From: Pseudonocardia oroxyli
Lineage (GTDB): Bacteria > Actinomycetota > Actinomycetes > Mycobacteriales > Pseudonocardiaceae
Assembly (NCBI RefSeq): GCF_900102195.1
Contig: NZ_FNBE01000004.1
Coordinates: 248,001-312,000, forward strand
DNA: 64,000 nucleotides
Direction: 5' to 3'
Within the stretch, counting starts at the first letter, position 1. Every line of letters begins with the position of its first letter. Below the pieces are notes generated by a model. It saw only the letters and a program-made list of their open reading frames with translations, searched no databases and was not told the DNA's origin. The position numbers and the translations under genes are program-made. Below, piece by piece: positions 16,517-26,150 of the stretch.

Positions 16517-17578
16517 TCACCTTCGTCCGGAATCGCCCAACGACGTCCGGATCGCCGCGAGGATCCCCTCCCGGTCGCCGTCCCGGGTGAAGCCCGCGGC
16601 TCGGGGGTGCCCGCCGCCGCCCAGCGCCACCGCCACGGCGGAGACGTCCACGGCGCCGCGCGAGCGCAGCGACACCGTCCAGCGGGTGTGGGCGATCTGC
16701 TTGAGCACCACCGTCACCTCGGCCTCCACGGCCGTGCGCACGAGGTCGACGACGCTCTCGACCTCCTCCGGCCGGAACGTCTCGACCACTCCGAGCGGCA
16801 CCGTGGCGTGCACGAGGTCACCGTCGAGCGTCGCCCCGGCGAGGATCTCGCCGAGCGCGGCCAGCCAGGCGAACGGGTGCGAGTCGACGAGCGTGCGCAT
16901 CAGCGGCTCGACCTGCACCCCCGCCTCGACGAGCTCCGCGGCCAGCCGGTGCGGCCCCGGCCCACCGATCCGGAACCCGACGGTGTCCGTGGCGAGCCCG
17001 GCGTACAGGCACGCCCCGATCACCGGGTCGATGTCCACGTCCATGAGGTCGAGGATGCGGTGCACCAGGATCACGGTCGCCTCGGCGCGGGGGTCGAGCA
17101 CCTGGACGTCCCCGAACCCGGGGTTCGACGCGTGGTGGTCGACCAGGATCGCCGTCTCCGCCGCGTCCACCCGGTCGGCGAGGATGCCGAGCCTGCGGCG
17201 GTCCGCCGTGTCGCAGCAGACGACGACCTCGGGGTCGACGGGGACGTCGGCGGGCCGGTGGAGCAGGCCCTCGACGTCGAGCGCGCGCAGCGTCTCGGGC
17301 GGCAGCTCGTCGGGCTCGGCCGCCCCGTAGGACACGACCACCTGCACACCCCGCCGGTGCAACGCGACACCCAGCGCCAACGCCGAACCGAGCGAGTCCG
17401 CATCCGGGTTGACGTGACCGAGCAGGACGACCCGGGTGGCCCCGTCCAGGACGTCCGCGGCCGTCTCGACGGCCTCGTCGACCGCACGGGCGCGATCGGC
17501 GGCCGTCAGCCGCGCGAGCTCACGGGCCCGGTCGGCGGCGCGGGCACGGGCCCAGCGGGCCTCCTGCTCGGTGGTCAC
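16517..17578 (-). CDS. nrnA: DHH/DHHA1 phosphoesterase, NrnA-like (oligoribonuclease / pAp phosphatase)
   Basis: 353 aa. The DHH domain has [15 protein letters not shown] (DxD metal ligands) and [11 protein letters not shown] (the DHH motif); the C-terminal DHHA1 domain ends with [11 protein letters not shown], which binds the substrate. Members degrade nanoRNA and linear dinucleotides and hydrolyse 3'-phosphoadenosine-5'-phosphate. The start overlaps the rbfA stop by 4 bp (ATGA), so the two are translationally coupled. This is the standard position in actinobacterial nusA-infB operons. Confidence 0.95.
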   Translation of the reverse strand: MTTEQEARWARARAADRARELARLTAADRARAVDEAVETAADVLDGATRVVLLGHVNPDADSLGSALALGVALHRRGVQVVVSYGAAEPDELPPETLRALDVEGLLHRPADVPVDPEVVVCCDTADRRRLGILADRVDAAETAILVDHHASNPGFGDVQVLDPRAEATVILVHRILDLMDVDIDPVIGACLYAGLATDTVGFRIGGPGPHRLAAELVEAGVQVEPLMRTLVDSHPFAWLAALGEILAGATLDGDLVHATVPLGVVETFRPEEVESVVDLVRTAVEAEVTVVLKQIAHTRWTVSLRSRGAVDVSAVAVALGGGGHPRAAGFTRDGDREGILAAIRTSLGDSGRR

Positions 17579-18027
17579 TCGTCGTCCGGGTCCGGCTCGC
17601 GCGGCGCCTTGTACGGGTCGGGCTCGCCCGCGTACCGGGCGCTGGTGGCGAGCTTGGCGACCTCGGCGTCCGAGGCCCGGGTGCGGGCGAGCAGCTCCTC
17701 CATCCGCGCGGCCTCGTGCGGCACCTCGTCGGTGACGAACGCCAAGGACGGCGTGTGCCGGATCCCGGTCTGCTGCCCGACCATCGTGCGGAGCACACCC
17801 TTGGCGCTCTCCAGCGCGGCGGCGGCGCCCTTGAGGTCGGGCTCCTCGTCGACGGTCCGGCCGAGCACGGTGTAGTACACGGTGGCCTCGCGCAGGTCAC
17901 CGGTCACGCGGGCGTCGGTGATCGTGACGCCCCCCAGCCGCGGGTCCTTGACCGTGTGCTCGATCGCCTCGGCGACGATCTGGGTGATCCGCTTCGCCAG
18001 CCGGCGGGCGCGGGCCTGGTCCACCAT
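17575..18027 (-). CDS. rbfA: 30S ribosome-binding factor A
   Basis: 150-aa KH-like protein needed for 16S rRNA 5'-end maturation and late 30S assembly. It begins [14 protein letters not shown], with the conserved [17 protein letters not shown] and [25 protein letters not shown] segments. The C-terminal ~25 residues are an acidic, charged tail ([16 protein letters not shown]) common in high-GC Gram-positives. ATG start, 9 nt after the DUF503 gene; it overlaps nrnA by 4 bp. Confidence 0.97.
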   Translation of the reverse strand: MVDQARARRLAKRITQIVAEAIEHTVKDPRLGGVTITDARVTGDLREATVYYTVLGRTVDEEPDLKGAAAALESAKGVLRTMVGQQTGIRHTPSLAFVTDEVPHEAARMEELLARTRASDAEVAKLATSARYAGEPDPYKAPREPDPDDE

Positions 18028-18036
18028 GGCGCGCTC

Positions 18037-18333
18037 CTAGTCCTCTTCCGGCCCGAACAGGCGCTGTCGGGCAGACAACAGTTCCAGCTCGGGGCGACCG
18101 GCCACGAGCCGCTCACAGGAGTCCAGCACGTCTCGCACGTGGGCCACGTCCGCGGCCACGCACGAGACCCCGATCAGGGCACGTCGGTGCAGGTCCAGGT
18201 GTCCCGCCTCGGCGGCGGACACGGCGAAGCGCCGCCGCAGCTCGGCCACCACGGGCCGCACGGCGGAGCGCTTCTGCTTGAGCGAGTGCACGTCCCCGAG
18301 CAGGACGTCGCACTCGAGTGCTCCTACATACAT
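18037..18333 (-). CDS. DUF503 family protein
   Basis: 98 aa, complete for the family (MYVGALECDVLLGDVHSLKQKRSAVRPVV is the typical start). DUF503 proteins have a small alpha/beta ferredoxin-like fold and unknown function, but are almost always found between infB and rbfA, as here. It is separated from infB by a perfect 13-bp hairpin, so its expression may be lower than, or independent from, infB. Confidence 0.93.
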   Translation of the reverse strand: MYVGALECDVLLGDVHSLKQKRSAVRPVVAELRRRFAVSAAEAGHLDLHRRALIGVSCVAADVAHVRDVLDSCERLVAGRPELELLSARQRLFGPEED

Positions 18334-18347
18334 GGGGTGGTAGACCC

Positions 18348-18378
18348 GATCGGCGGGCCCGTGCGGGGCCCGCCGATC
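18348..18378 (-). terminator. Perfect 13-bp hairpin between infB and DUF503
   Basis: GATCGGCGGGCCC (18348-18360) pairs with its exact complement at 18366-18378 around the loop GTGCG. It begins 6 nt after the infB stop. Lying inside the operon, it should act as an attenuating terminator or as a 3' stability element for the infB message. Confidence 0.75.
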
Positions 18379-18384
18379 AGGGGG

Positions 18385-21300
18385 TCAGGCGCGAGGCTTC
18401 TCGCGCATCTCGAACGTCTCGATGACGTCGTCGACCTTGATGTCGCTGTAGCTGCCCAGGGTCAGACCGCACTCGAAGCCCTCGCGGACCTCGACCACGT
18501 CGTCCTTGAAGCGCCGCAGCGAGCTGATCGGCAGGTTGTCCGCGATGACCACGGAGTCCCGCAGCAGGCGCCCGCGGGCGTTGCGGCGGATCTCCCCGCT
18601 CATCACGAGGCAACCGGCGATCGTGCCGAACTTGGAGGACTTGAAGACGTCGCGGACCTCGGCACGGCCGAGCTCCACCTCCTCGTACTCCGGCTTGAGC
18701 ATGCCCTTCAGGGCCTGCTCGATCTCCTCGATGGCCTGGTAGATCACGGTGTAGTACCGGATCTCCACGCCCTCGCGGTTCGCCAGCTCGGTCGCCTTGC
18801 CCTCGGCCCGGACGTTGAAGCCCATGACGATGACGTTGTCCGCGATGGCGAGGTTGATGTCGCCCTCGGTGATGCCACCGACGCCGCGGTGGATGACGCG
18901 GAGGTCCACGTCGTCTCCCACGTCGAGCTTCATCAGGGCGTCCTCGAGGGCCTCGACGGTACCCGAGTTGTCACCCTTGATGATCAGGTTGAGGGTGTTG
19001 GTCTCCTTCAGCGCGGCGTCGAGGTCCTCGAGCGACACGCGCTTGCGGCGGCTGGCCAGCTCGGCGTTGCGCTCGCGCGCCCGCCGCCGGTCGGCGATCT
19101 GCCGGGCCACCCGGTCCTCGTCCACGACGAGGAACGTGTCGCCCGCACCCGGGACCGACGTCAGGCCGATGACCTGCACCGGACGCGACGGGAGCGCCTC
19201 GGTGATGTCGTCCCCGTGCTCGTCGACCATCCGCCGGACACGACCCGACGCGTCGCCCGCGACCAGCGAGTCGCCGACGCGCAGCGTGCCGCGCTGGACC
19301 AGGACGGTCGCCACCGGACCACGGCCGCGGTCGAGGTGACCCTCGATCGTGACGCCCTGGGCCTCCATGTTCGGGTTGGCCCGCAGGTCCAGCGCCGCGT
19401 CCGCGGTGAGCAGGATCGCCTCGAGCAGCTGGTCGATGTTCGTCCCCTGCTTCGCGGAGATGTCGACGAACATCGTGTCGCCGCCGTACTCCTCCGCGAC
19501 CAGGTTGTACTCGGTCAGCTGCTGGCGGATCTTCGCCGGGTTGGCACCCTCGACGTCGATCTTGTTCACCGCGACCACGATCGGCACGTCGGCCGCCTGG
19601 GCGTGGTTGATCGCCTCGACTGTCTGGGGCATCACGCCGTCGTCCGCCGCGACCACGATCACCGCGATGTCCGTGGACTTCGCGCCGCGGGCACGCATGG
19701 CGGTGAACGCCTCGTGACCCGGGGTGTCGATGAAGGTGATCGGACGCTCGATGCCCTCCAGCTCCGTCTGCACCTGGTAGGCGCCGATGTGCTGGGTGAT
19801 GCCGCCGGCCTCGCCCTCGCGGACGTTCGCCTTGCGGATGGTGTCGAGGAGTCGGGTCTTACCGTGGTCGACGTGACCCATGATGGTCACGACCGGCGGC
19901 CGGACGACCCAGTCCTCCTCGTCCCCGTCGTCTCCGAAGGAGATGTCGAAGCTGTCGAGCAGCTCGCGGTCCTCCTCCTCCGGGCTGACGACCTGGACGT
20001 TGTAGTTCATCTCGTTGCCGAGGAGCTCGAGCACCTCGTCGGCGACGGACGCCGTGGCCGTGACCATCTCGCCCAGGTGGAACAGCACCTGGACCAGGGA
20101 CGCCGGGTTGGCGTTGATCTTCTCGGCGAAGTCCGTCAGGGACGCGCCGCGCGGGAGCCGGATCGTCTCGCCGGAGCCCTTCGGAAGGCGCACACCGCCG
20201 ACCGACGGCGCCTGCATGGCGTCGTACTCCTGGCGCTTCTGCCGCTTCGACTTGCGACCCTTGCGGGCCGGTCCACCGGGGCGACCGAAGGCACCCGCGG
20301 TGCCACCACGGGCACCGGGACGACCGCCACCGCCACCGGGACGACCACGGAAGCCGCCGCCCGCCGGGGCGCCGCCGCCACCGGGGCCACCGCCGCCGGG
20401 ACGGAAACCGCCGCCACCGCCACCGGGACGACCACCGGGACCGCCCGGACGACCGCCGGGGCCACCACGGCCGCCGCCGGGACCGCCGCGCCCACCGGGC
20501 GCGGGACGGCCACCCGCCGGGCGGGCGGGCATCATGCCGGGGTTCGGCCGCGGGGGCATGTTGCCCGGGTTCGGGCGCGGACCACCGGGACGGTCACCCG
20601 AGCGCTGCGGCGGGCGGGGCCCACCGGTGCCGGGACCGCCCGGACGCGGAGCGCCGCCACCGGGGCGACCCTCGCCGCCCTGCGGACGGTCGCCACCCTG
20701 CTGGGGCGGCGGGCCCGGACGCGGCGCGGCCGGACGGGGCGGGGCGCCGGAACCGACGCCGAACGGGTTGTTGCCGACGCGCGGCTGGCGCGGGCCGGGA
20801 CGCGGCCCGGCGCTGCGCGGGGGCACGGTGCCCGCACCGGAACCACCCTGGGCGGCCGCGGGACGCGACTGCTCGGGACGGGGGCCGGGGCGTGCGCCGC
20901 CACCCTGCTGCCTGCGGTCACCCTCACCCTGCGGACGCTGCTGCGGCGCGGGCTGGGCCGGGGCGGGCCGAGGACCGGGACGCGGACCCGAGGGCGCGCC
21001 GGACGGGCGCGCCGGGGCCGCCGGAGCGGCGCTCGCGGCGGGGGCCTCCGGCTGTGCGGGGGCGGCCGGAGTGTTCTGCGGGCCGGGACGCGGACCGGGA
21101 CGGTTGCCCGCACCGGGCGCGGGCGCACCGGGACGGGGGCCGGGCCCCGGGGTGGGGGCGTTCGACGGGCGCGGGCCGGGCTTGGGGCCGGGACCGGGCG
21201 TCGGGGCGCCACCGGACTGTCCGGGGCGCGGACGGCTGCCGCTGCCGGGGATGCCCCGGCGCTGTGCTCCACCGTTGCCTGCCATCGAGTCGCGCAGCTT

Positions 21301-21435
21301 GCGCGCGACCGGGGCCTCCACGGTGGAGGAGGGGGACTTCACGAACTCCCCCAGATCCTGCAGCTTGCTCAGGACCTGCTTACTCGAGATGCCGAGCTCT
21401 TTCGCGAGCTCGTGCACGCGGGCCTTGCCTGCCAC
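18385..21435 (-). CDS. infB: Translation initiation factor IF-2
   Basis: 1016-aa GTPase that places fMet-tRNA on the 30S subunit. An IF2_N domain (1-53, [16 protein letters not shown]) is followed by a ~330-residue low-complexity stretch rich in Gly, Pro, Arg and Gln (about 50-385), much longer than in E. coli but common in high-GC actinobacteria. Then come IF2_N2 and the G domain: G1 GHVDHGKT at about 516, G3 DTPGHE, G4 NKID. Domains II-IV follow ([17 protein letters not shown]). ATG start, about 100 nt after ylxR. The linker DNA is extremely GC-rich and open in several frames; the alternative frames are shadows. Confidence 0.98.
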   Translation of the reverse strand: MAGKARVHELAKELGISSKQVLSKLQDLGEFVKSPSSTVEAPVARKLRDSMAGNGGAQRRGIPGSGSRPRPGQSGGAPTPGPGPKPGPRPSNAPTPGPGPRPGAPAPGAGNRPGPRPGPQNTPAAPAQPEAPAASAAPAAPARPSGAPSGPRPGPRPAPAQPAPQQRPQGEGDRRQQGGGARPGPRPEQSRPAAAQGGSGAGTVPPRSAGPRPGPRQPRVGNNPFGVGSGAPPRPAAPRPGPPPQQGGDRPQGGEGRPGGGAPRPGGPGTGGPRPPQRSGDRPGGPRPNPGNMPPRPNPGMMPARPAGGRPAPGGRGGPGGGRGGPGGRPGGPGGRPGGGGGGFRPGGGGPGGGGAPAGGGFRGRPGGGGGRPGARGGTAGAFGRPGGPARKGRKSKRQKRQEYDAMQAPSVGGVRLPKGSGETIRLPRGASLTDFAEKINANPASLVQVLFHLGEMVTATASVADEVLELLGNEMNYNVQVVSPEEEDRELLDSFDISFGDDGDEEDWVVRPPVVTIMGHVDHGKTRLLDTIRKANVREGEAGGITQHIGAYQVQTELEGIERPITFIDTPGHEAFTAMRARGAKSTDIAVIVVAADDGVMPQTVEAINHAQAADVPIVVAVNKIDVEGANPAKIRQQLTEYNLVAEEYGGDTMFVDISAKQGTNIDQLLEAILLTADAALDLRANPNMEAQGVTIEGHLDRGRGPVATVLVQRGTLRVGDSLVAGDASGRVRRMVDEHGDDITEALPSRPVQVIGLTSVPGAGDTFLVVDEDRVARQIADRRRARERNAELASRRKRVSLEDLDAALKETNTLNLIIKGDNSGTVEALEDALMKLDVGDDVDLRVIHRGVGGITEGDINLAIADNVIVMGFNVRAEGKATELANREGVEIRYYTVIYQAIEEIEQALKGMLKPEYEEVELGRAEVRDVFKSSKFGTIAGCLVMSGEIRRNARGRLLRDSVVIADNLPISSLRRFKDDVVEVREGFECGLTLGSYSDIKVDDVIETFEMREKPRA

Positions 21436-21534
21436 TGCTCTCCTCTGACTTCGACGAGAGGCCGGGCGGCAGGTGTCCGCTCGACCTCGAACCTAGAGTC
21501 GATGCACGTTCATGGTGCGATCTTCACGACTGGC

Positions 21535-21885
21535 TCATGACGGGTCGACCTTGTCTTCTGTGAATGACGGCGCCGAGACGATCTCGACACCCTCCTGCTG
21601 CTCCAGATGCTTCCGGACCGCAGCGGTGTCCAGCGGCCCCGGGACACGCAGTGCCCGCGGGAACGCCGAGCGGCGCTCGGCCCGGTCGAGACACTCCGGG
21701 CGGGGATGCACCGAGGCACCCCGACCGGGGAGGCGCCTGCGCGGGTCCGGGACCAGAGCCCCGTCCACCGCGACGACGCGCAACAGACCGGTGGCCTGCT
21801 CGCGTCTCCGACACCCGACACACGTGCGGACGGGTCCCGGCTCCGAATCGCGGGCCGGGGACGAGTGTAGCGCGTCCGCACTCAG
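21535..21885 (-). CDS. ylxR: YlxR family (DUF448) nucleic-acid-binding protein with apparent CTG start
   Basis: The conserved YlxR domain is unmistakable ([20 protein letters not shown], then [18 protein letters not shown]), a small RNA-binding protein co-transcribed with nusA and infB. Between the nusA stop and the VRTCVGC motif the frame has no ATG, GTG or TTG. The only plausible initiator is CTG at 21885-21883, whose TG overlaps the nusA TGA (CTGA), imitating the ATGA coupling seen elsewhere in this operon. That gives 116 aa. A GTG two bases downstream is in another frame. The sequence alone cannot exclude re-initiation by another route or a sequencing error. Confidence 0.8.
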   Translation of the reverse strand: MSADALHSSPARDSEPGPVRTCVGCRRREQATGLLRVVAVDGALVPDPRRRLPGRGASVHPRPECLDRAERRSAFPRALRVPGPLDTAAVRKHLEQQEGVEIVSAPSFTEDKVDPS

Positions 21886-22958
21886 CCGACCGACTCCGTC
21901 CCCGCCGTCCCCGCCGTCCCCGCCACACTCTCCGGCTCGGCGTCCGCGGCGGCCCGGGGGTCGGAGTCGCTGCGGATGTCGATCCGCCAGCCGGTCAACC
22001 GGGCCGCGAGCCGCGCGTTCTGCCCCTCCTTGCCGATGGCGAGGGAGAGCTGGAAGTCCGGCACGACGACCCGGGCGGTGCGCGCCTTGGCGTCCACCAC
22101 CGTGACCGACACCACCTTCGACGGGGAGAGGGCGTTGCCGACGAACGTCGCCGGATCGGCCGACCAGTCGATGATGTCGATCTTCTCGTCGTGCAGCTCG
22201 CTCATCACGTTGCGCACCCGCTGACCCATCGGGCCGATGCAGGCACCCTTCGGGTTGACCCCGGGGACGGTGGACCGCACCGCGATCTTCGAGCGGTGCC
22301 CGGCCTCGCGGGCCACGGCGACGATCTCGACGGAGCCGTCGACCAGCTCCGGCACCTCGAGCGCGAACAGCTTGCGGACGAGGTTGGGGTGCGTTCGCGA
22401 CAACGTGATCTGCGTCCCCCGCATTCCCCGGGTCACCCCGACGACGAAGCAGCGGATCCGGTCGCCGTGCTCGTAGCGCTCGCCTGGCACCTGCTCGGTC
22501 TGCGGCAGCACGCCCTCGATCCGGCCCCCCGCGCCGCGGCGGGAGTTGTCCTCGAGCTGCACCACGACCACGCCGCGCGCGTTCGCCCGGGCGTCCCGCT
22601 GCACGACGCCGGAGATGATCTCGCCCTCCGACGCCGCGAACTCGCCGTAGGTGCGCTCGTGCTCGGCGTCTCGCAGGCGCTGCACGATGACCTGGCGCGC
22701 CGTGGTGGCGGCGATCCGGCCGAAGCCCTCGGGGGTGTCGTCCCACTCCGGGCCCGCGGCGCCGTCCTCGGACACCTCGTGCGCCATGACCCGGACCAGG
22801 CCGGACTTGCGGTCGATGTCGATGCGGGCGTGCGGCTCGTGGCCGTCGGTGTGCTTGTACGCGGTGAGCAGCGCCGTCTCGATGGCCTCGATCACCGTGT
22901 CGAACGGGATCTCCTTCTCCCGCTCGATGGCGCGCAGGGCGGCGATGTCGACGTTCAC
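21882..22958 (-). CDS. nusA: Transcription termination/antitermination factor NusA
   Basis: 358 aa, the short actinobacterial form lacking the C-terminal acidic repeats of E. coli. An N-terminal RNA-polymerase-binding domain ([18 protein letters not shown]), an S1 domain (about 110-185, [10 protein letters not shown]), KH1 ([15 protein letters not shown]) and KH2 ([18 protein letters not shown]) are present. The GTG start overlaps the rimP stop by 4 bp (GTGA). It modulates pausing, termination and rRNA antitermination. Confidence 0.97.
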   Translation of the reverse strand: MNVDIAALRAIEREKEIPFDTVIEAIETALLTAYKHTDGHEPHARIDIDRKSGLVRVMAHEVSEDGAAGPEWDDTPEGFGRIAATTARQVIVQRLRDAEHERTYGEFAASEGEIISGVVQRDARANARGVVVVQLEDNSRRGAGGRIEGVLPQTEQVPGERYEHGDRIRCFVVGVTRGMRGTQITLSRTHPNLVRKLFALEVPELVDGSVEIVAVAREAGHRSKIAVRSTVPGVNPKGACIGPMGQRVRNVMSELHDEKIDIIDWSADPATFVGNALSPSKVVSVTVVDAKARTARVVVPDFQLSLAIGKEGQNARLAARLTGWRIDIRSDSDPRAAADAEPESVAGTAGTAGTESVG

Positions 22959-23500
22959 TGTCCTTCTCCGTTCCCGGCGCCGAGCGCCTCGACCTCCGCC
23001 GCGGGCGGCGCCTTGAACTCGACCTGCACGACCGCGCGGGTCACGTCCGCGTAGGCCAGCTCGCGCGGCTCCGGCTTCTTCGCGCCGGCCTCGACGACCG
23101 TGACGGAGTCCTCCCCCGCCGTGCCGACCCGGACCTCGACGGTCTCCCCGGAGGTCAGCGAGACCTTCGCCAGCCGCAGGTGCGCGCGCCGCCAGTGCAG
23201 CGGGCGCGTCAGCGGCCGGTCGACGCCGGGCGAGGTCACCTCGAGCGTGTACGACCCGGCGATCAGGTGCTCGTGGCGGTCGAGCTCCGCGGCGGCGCTG
23301 CGGGACAGCCGCGCGATCGCGTCCAGCGGGACGCTCGTCTGCTCCGCGGTCTCGGGGACGTCCACGACGACCTTGACCGTGTGCTTGCGACCGGCGGCCC
23401 GCACCTCGAGATCGTCGAGCTCGAACCCGGCGTCGGCGACGAGGGGCTCCAGCACTCCGCGCAGGGAGCCGGGGAGCTGCTCGGGGACTCCGGGGGGCAT
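22955..23500 (-). CDS. rimP: Ribosome maturation factor RimP
   Basis: 181-aa 30S-assembly factor, first gene of the nusA-infB operon. The N-terminal domain is [20 protein letters not shown]; the core [23 protein letters not shown] is the family signature, followed by a C-terminal Sm-like domain. The ATG at 23500 follows AAGGAG by 6 nt. The open frame extends far upstream but antisense to the lipoprotein gene. Confidence 0.96.
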   Translation of the reverse strand: MPPGVPEQLPGSLRGVLEPLVADAGFELDDLEVRAAGRKHTVKVVVDVPETAEQTSVPLDAIARLSRSAAAELDRHEHLIAGSYTLEVTSPGVDRPLTRPLHWRRAHLRLAKVSLTSGETVEVRVGTAGEDSVTVVEAGAKKPEPRELAYADVTRAVVQVEFKAPPAAEVEALGAGNGEGQ

Positions 23501-23564
23501 GGGACTCCTTGACGAGATGACGTGAGGGTGACGCGGGCGAACGTGAGGGGCCGGACGGCCGTCC

Positions 23565-23570
23565 AGCCTA
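23565..23570 (-). promoter_or_regulatory. -10 element (TAGGCT) of the rimP-nusA-infB operon
   Basis: TAGGCT on the minus strand lies about 64 nt before the rimP start and implies a leader of about 57 nt. A perfect palindrome GGACGGCCGTCC (about 23553-23564) falls at the presumed transcription start and could be an operator or the leader's first hairpin. Confidence 0.4.
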
Positions 23571-23642
23571 GCGCGGCGGCCGGGACGGACGGGCGGACCC
23601 GTCGCGGCCGACCACGGAACGCATACGGCAGGATGCGAGGCC

Positions 23643-24131
23643 GTGTCGTCCGTGTCGTCCGAGCCGCTCGTGGCCCCCGCCCGGGTCACCCGCCGCCGGG
23701 CGCTCGCCGTCCTGGGGCTGGCGGTGCCCGTGCTGGCCGCCTGCACCACGTCCCCCGCGGACGACGGCCCGGACCCGCTGATCCCGCTGGCCGACCGGGC
23801 CCGTGCCGACGCGGCCCTGGTCACCGCCGCGATCACCGCGGATCCCGCGCTCACGCCGCGGCTGGATCCGCTGCGCTCGGCGCGCAACGACCACGCCGCC
23901 GCGCTGCAGGCCGAGATCGACCGGCTGGCGGGCCCGCAGAGCTCGGCCACTCCGACCCCCGCACCCGCGCCCGCCCCGACCGGCCCGGTGGACCTCGCCG
24001 CGGTGCAGCAGGCGCTCGACGCCGCGGCTCGCGAGGCGACCGGGCTCGTGGCCACCCTCCCGACCGGCCGGGTGGGCCTCGTCGGCTCGCTGGCCGCCTG
24101 CTGCGCGACCTACGCGGCGGTGCTCACGTGA
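23643..24131 (+). CDS. Hypothetical twin-arginine-like lipoprotein
   Basis: 162 aa from a GTG (a second GTG at 23652 is possible). The N-terminus has VTRRRALAVLGLAVPVLAACTT, described here as a twin-arginine motif (RRRALAVLG) running into a lipobox (VLAAC). The mature part is alanine-rich and helical, with a proline/threonine hinge (TPAPAPAPTGPV). I do not recognise a domain. It overlaps the DUF4439 gene by 4 bp (GTGA); this pair of lipoprotein and ferritin-like gene is common in actinomycetes and suggests the two act together at the membrane. Confidence 0.8.
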   Translation: MSSVSSEPLVAPARVTRRRALAVLGLAVPVLAACTTSPADDGPDPLIPLADRARADAALVTAAITADPALTPRLDPLRSARNDHAAALQAEIDRLAGPQSSATPTPAPAPAPTGPVDLAAVQQALDAAAREATGLVATLPTGRVGLVGSLAACCATYAAVLT

Positions 24132-24580
24132 GCTCCACCCAGCTGGACCCGGAGGCGATCGCCGCCCTGCAGGCCGCGTTGGCCGCGGAGCACGCGGCCC
24201 TGTGGGTCTACACGCTGATCGTCGCGTTCGTGCCGCCGGACCAGGCGGCCGTGGCGCGCACGGACATCGAGGCGCACCGCACGCTGCGCGGGCAGATCGA
24301 GCAGACGCTGACCGACGTCGGCGCCCGGCCGGTGTCCGCCGAGCCCGCCTACCGCACCCCCACCCCGGTGACGGACGCCCTGTCGGCGGGCCGCCTCGCC
24401 GTCACCGCGGAGGCGGACGTCCTCGCGGCCTGGCGGTCGGTCCTGGAGCAGACCACCCAGGTCCCGCTGCGCGCCGCGGCCTTCAAGGCCTTGAGCGAGG
24501 GCACGGCCCGCGCGGCCCGCTGGCGCCTCGCGACCAACACCCTCCCCGTCGTCCCGCCCCTGCCCGGCATCACCCGCTGA
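24128..24580 (+). CDS. DUF4439 ferritin-like domain protein
   Basis: 150 aa, a four-helix ferritin-like protein (ALQAALAAEHAALWVYTLIVAF is helix 1 with the family's EHAALWVY motif; TDIEAHRTLRGQIEQTL is helix 2). Whether metal is bound is uncertain because only some of the carboxylate/histidine ligands are present. GTG start overlapping the lipoprotein stop. Its stop is followed by a decayed copy of the 40-bp palindrome family. Confidence 0.85.
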   Translation: MSSTQLDPEAIAALQAALAAEHAALWVYTLIVAFVPPDQAAVARTDIEAHRTLRGQIEQTLTDVGARPVSAEPAYRTPTPVTDALSAGRLAVTAEADVLAAWRSVLEQTTQVPLRAAAFKALSEGTARAARWRLATNTLPVVPPLPGITR

Positions 24581-24624
24581 CCGTGAGTGGAGGCCGGGGG
24601 CCGGCAGCCGCCGGAGGCGGCGGG

Positions 24625-24664
24625 GTGGGTGAGCGGAGTCGCCAGAGCGACCATCGCCACTCAC
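24625..24664. repeat. Decayed member of the 40-bp palindrome family (convergent terminator position)
   Basis: The right arm GCGACCATCGCCACTCAC (24647-24664) and the loop CAGA (24643-24646) match the family. The left arm (24625-24642) pairs only at its ends (GTG-GTG and GTCGC). An additional CCGTGAGTGG at 24581-24590 can pair with CCACTCACGG at 24657-24666. It lies between the convergent DUF4439 and aminotransferase genes and contains the latter's stop codon. Confidence 0.6.
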
Positions 24665-25680
24665 GGTCGGGTCAGGGCGGTCAGGGCGGCCAGGGCGCGG
24701 TCGACGTCGTCGTCGGTGGAGTAGAGGGCGAACGAGAGCCGCGCACCGCCGCCGCGGGCCGTGACCTGCAGCCCGGCCGCCTGCAGGCGCTCGGCGGCGT
24801 CGGGGTCGGCCACGTGCACGATCGCCGAACCGGCGGGGTCGAGCCCCACCCCCGCGCGGAACCGGTCCGCCAGCCCCACGCAGTGCGCGCGGACCGCCGC
24901 GAGGTCCAGACCGGCGAGCCACTCCAGGGACTCGGCCGCCCCCACGTGGCAGTACCAGGCGGGTGAGGTGTCGAGGCCGCGCGCCTGGGTCGCCAGCCGC
25001 GGCGGGAGCCCCGTGGTGCTCCCCCACGGGTCCTCGGCGGCGTACCAGTTCGCGGCGTGCGGGACCAGCCGCAGCCGCGGGTGCACCGCCATCCAGGCCG
25101 CCCCCCGCGGCGCGAAGAGCCACTTGTAGCAGGCCCCCACCACGGCGTCCGCCCACCCGAGGTCCAACGGCTGCCACCCGGCCGCCTGGGTGACGTCCAG
25201 CAGCACCGTCGCGTCCGTGCGGGCCCGGAGCGCGTCGAGGTCCGCGAGCCGGCCGTCGAGCGACTGCACCACGCTCACCGCGAGCACGTCCGCGTCCGCC
25301 TCGGCGAGCCGCTCGAGCGGCACCTCGGTGACGGTGATCCCCCGCCCCTGCACCGCGAACGGGTAGGTGACGCTCGAGAACTCGCCCTCGGCCACCGCGA
25401 CCCGCGCGCCGTCCGGGGTGGCCGCCGCGACGAGCCCCACCAGCGGCGACACCGCACCGCCGACCGCGACCCGGTCGGCGCCGACCCCCACCAACCGGCC
25501 GAACGCCGCCCGGGCCCGGGCCACGACGTCGTCGAAGTCCGTGGCCCGGCCCGCGCCGGTGCGCCAGCGCCGCACGGCCGCGTCCACGGCGTCCGCGGTG
25601 GCGCGGGGCGGCACCCCGACGCTCGCGGTGCTCAGGTATCCGGCGGGGACGTCGAAGGGCGAACCGAAGGCCGTGCGCAC
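24661..25680 (-). CDS. Class V aminotransferase-fold PLP-dependent enzyme
   Basis: 339 aa. The pyridoxal-phosphate lysine is in GACYKWLFAPRG (about residue 182), with the upstream Asp/Gln contact in LLDVTQAAGWQPLDLGWAD. The overall type is like NifS/CsdA-fold aminotransferases, but the catalytic cysteine loop of desulfurases is not apparent. The substrate is unknown. GTG start. It is divergent from yjbQ with a 22-bp gap. An ergothioneine EgtE-like role was considered, but there are no egt neighbours. Confidence 0.85.
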   Translation of the reverse strand: MRTAFGSPFDVPAGYLSTASVGVPPRATADAVDAAVRRWRTGAGRATDFDDVVARARAAFGRLVGVGADRVAVGGAVSPLVGLVAAATPDGARVAVAEGEFSSVTYPFAVQGRGITVTEVPLERLAEADADVLAVSVVQSLDGRLADLDALRARTDATVLLDVTQAAGWQPLDLGWADAVVGACYKWLFAPRGAAWMAVHPRLRLVPHAANWYAAEDPWGSTTGLPPRLATQARGLDTSPAWYCHVGAAESLEWLAGLDLAAVRAHCVGLADRFRAGVGLDPAGSAIVHVADPDAAERLQAAGLQVTARGGGARLSFALYSTDDDVDRALAALTALTRP

Positions 25681-25690
25681 GAGCGGACCC

Positions 25691-25696
25691 TACGCT
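25691..25696 (+). promoter_or_regulatory. Leaderless -10 element of yjbQ
   Basis: TACGCT lies 6 nt before the ATG at 25703, with no ribosome-binding site between them. The whole intergenic gap to the divergent aminotransferase is only 22 bp. Confidence 0.55.
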
Positions 25697-25702
25697 CGCA
25701 CC

Positions 25703-26107
25703 ATGCGCAGCGAGGAGATCGAGATCCGGACCGGCGGCACCGAGCGGGTGGTCGACCTGACCCGTCGGATCGCCGAGTTCTGCCGCGACGGGCAGGACGG
25801 GCTGGTGAACGTCTGGGTGCCGCACGCGACCGCGGGCGTCGCGGTCATCGAGACCGGCGCGGGCAGCGACGACGACCTGCTCGAGGCGTTGCGGACCCTG
25901 CTCCCGGGAGACGACCGGTGGTCGCACCGGCACGGCTCCGCGGGCCACGGCCGCGACCACGTGCTGCCCGCGATCATCGCCCCGTCGATGTCCGTGCCGG
26001 TGCTGGGCGGGCGGATGGCCCTGGGCACCTGGCAGTCGGTCTGCCTGGTGGACACCAACGTCGACAACGCCGTCCGGACCGTGCGGCTCTCCTTCCTCGC
26101 CGGGTGA
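25703..26107 (+). CDS. YjbQ/UPF0047 family protein
   Basis: 134 aa, complete for the family. Conserved features: VWVPHATAGVAVIE (His/Thr of the active pocket), HGSAGHGRDHVLPAII and the C-terminal LGTWQSVCLVDTN. Family members have weak thiamin-phosphate synthase activity in vitro, but the in vivo role is unsettled. The ATG at 25703 is chosen over the longer open frame because it fits the family start and the leaderless promoter. Confidence 0.92.
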   Translation: MRSEEIEIRTGGTERVVDLTRRIAEFCRDGQDGLVNVWVPHATAGVAVIETGAGSDDDLLEALRTLLPGDDRWSHRHGSAGHGRDHVLPAIIAPSMSVPVLGGRMALGTWQSVCLVDTNVDNAVRTVRLSFLAG

Positions 26108-26138
26108 CGAACGTGATCACGCCGAGACCCCGGGCGGC

Positions 26139-26144
26139 TAGGCT
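26139..26144 (+). promoter_or_regulatory. Leaderless -10 element of the 26151 gene
   Basis: TAGGCT lies 6 nt before the GTG at 26151 with no ribosome-binding site in between. Confidence 0.5.
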
Positions 26145-26150
26145 CGGCGG

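Noticed and set aside
20136-21448. Long plus- and minus-strand proline/arginine-rich frames opposite infB
   Set aside because: They are out-of-frame readings of the low-complexity GPRP linker of IF-2.
24661-25680. Ergothioneine EgtE or cysteine desulfurase assignment
   Set aside because: No egt or suf genes are adjacent and the desulfurase cysteine loop is not seen; only the fold class is safe.
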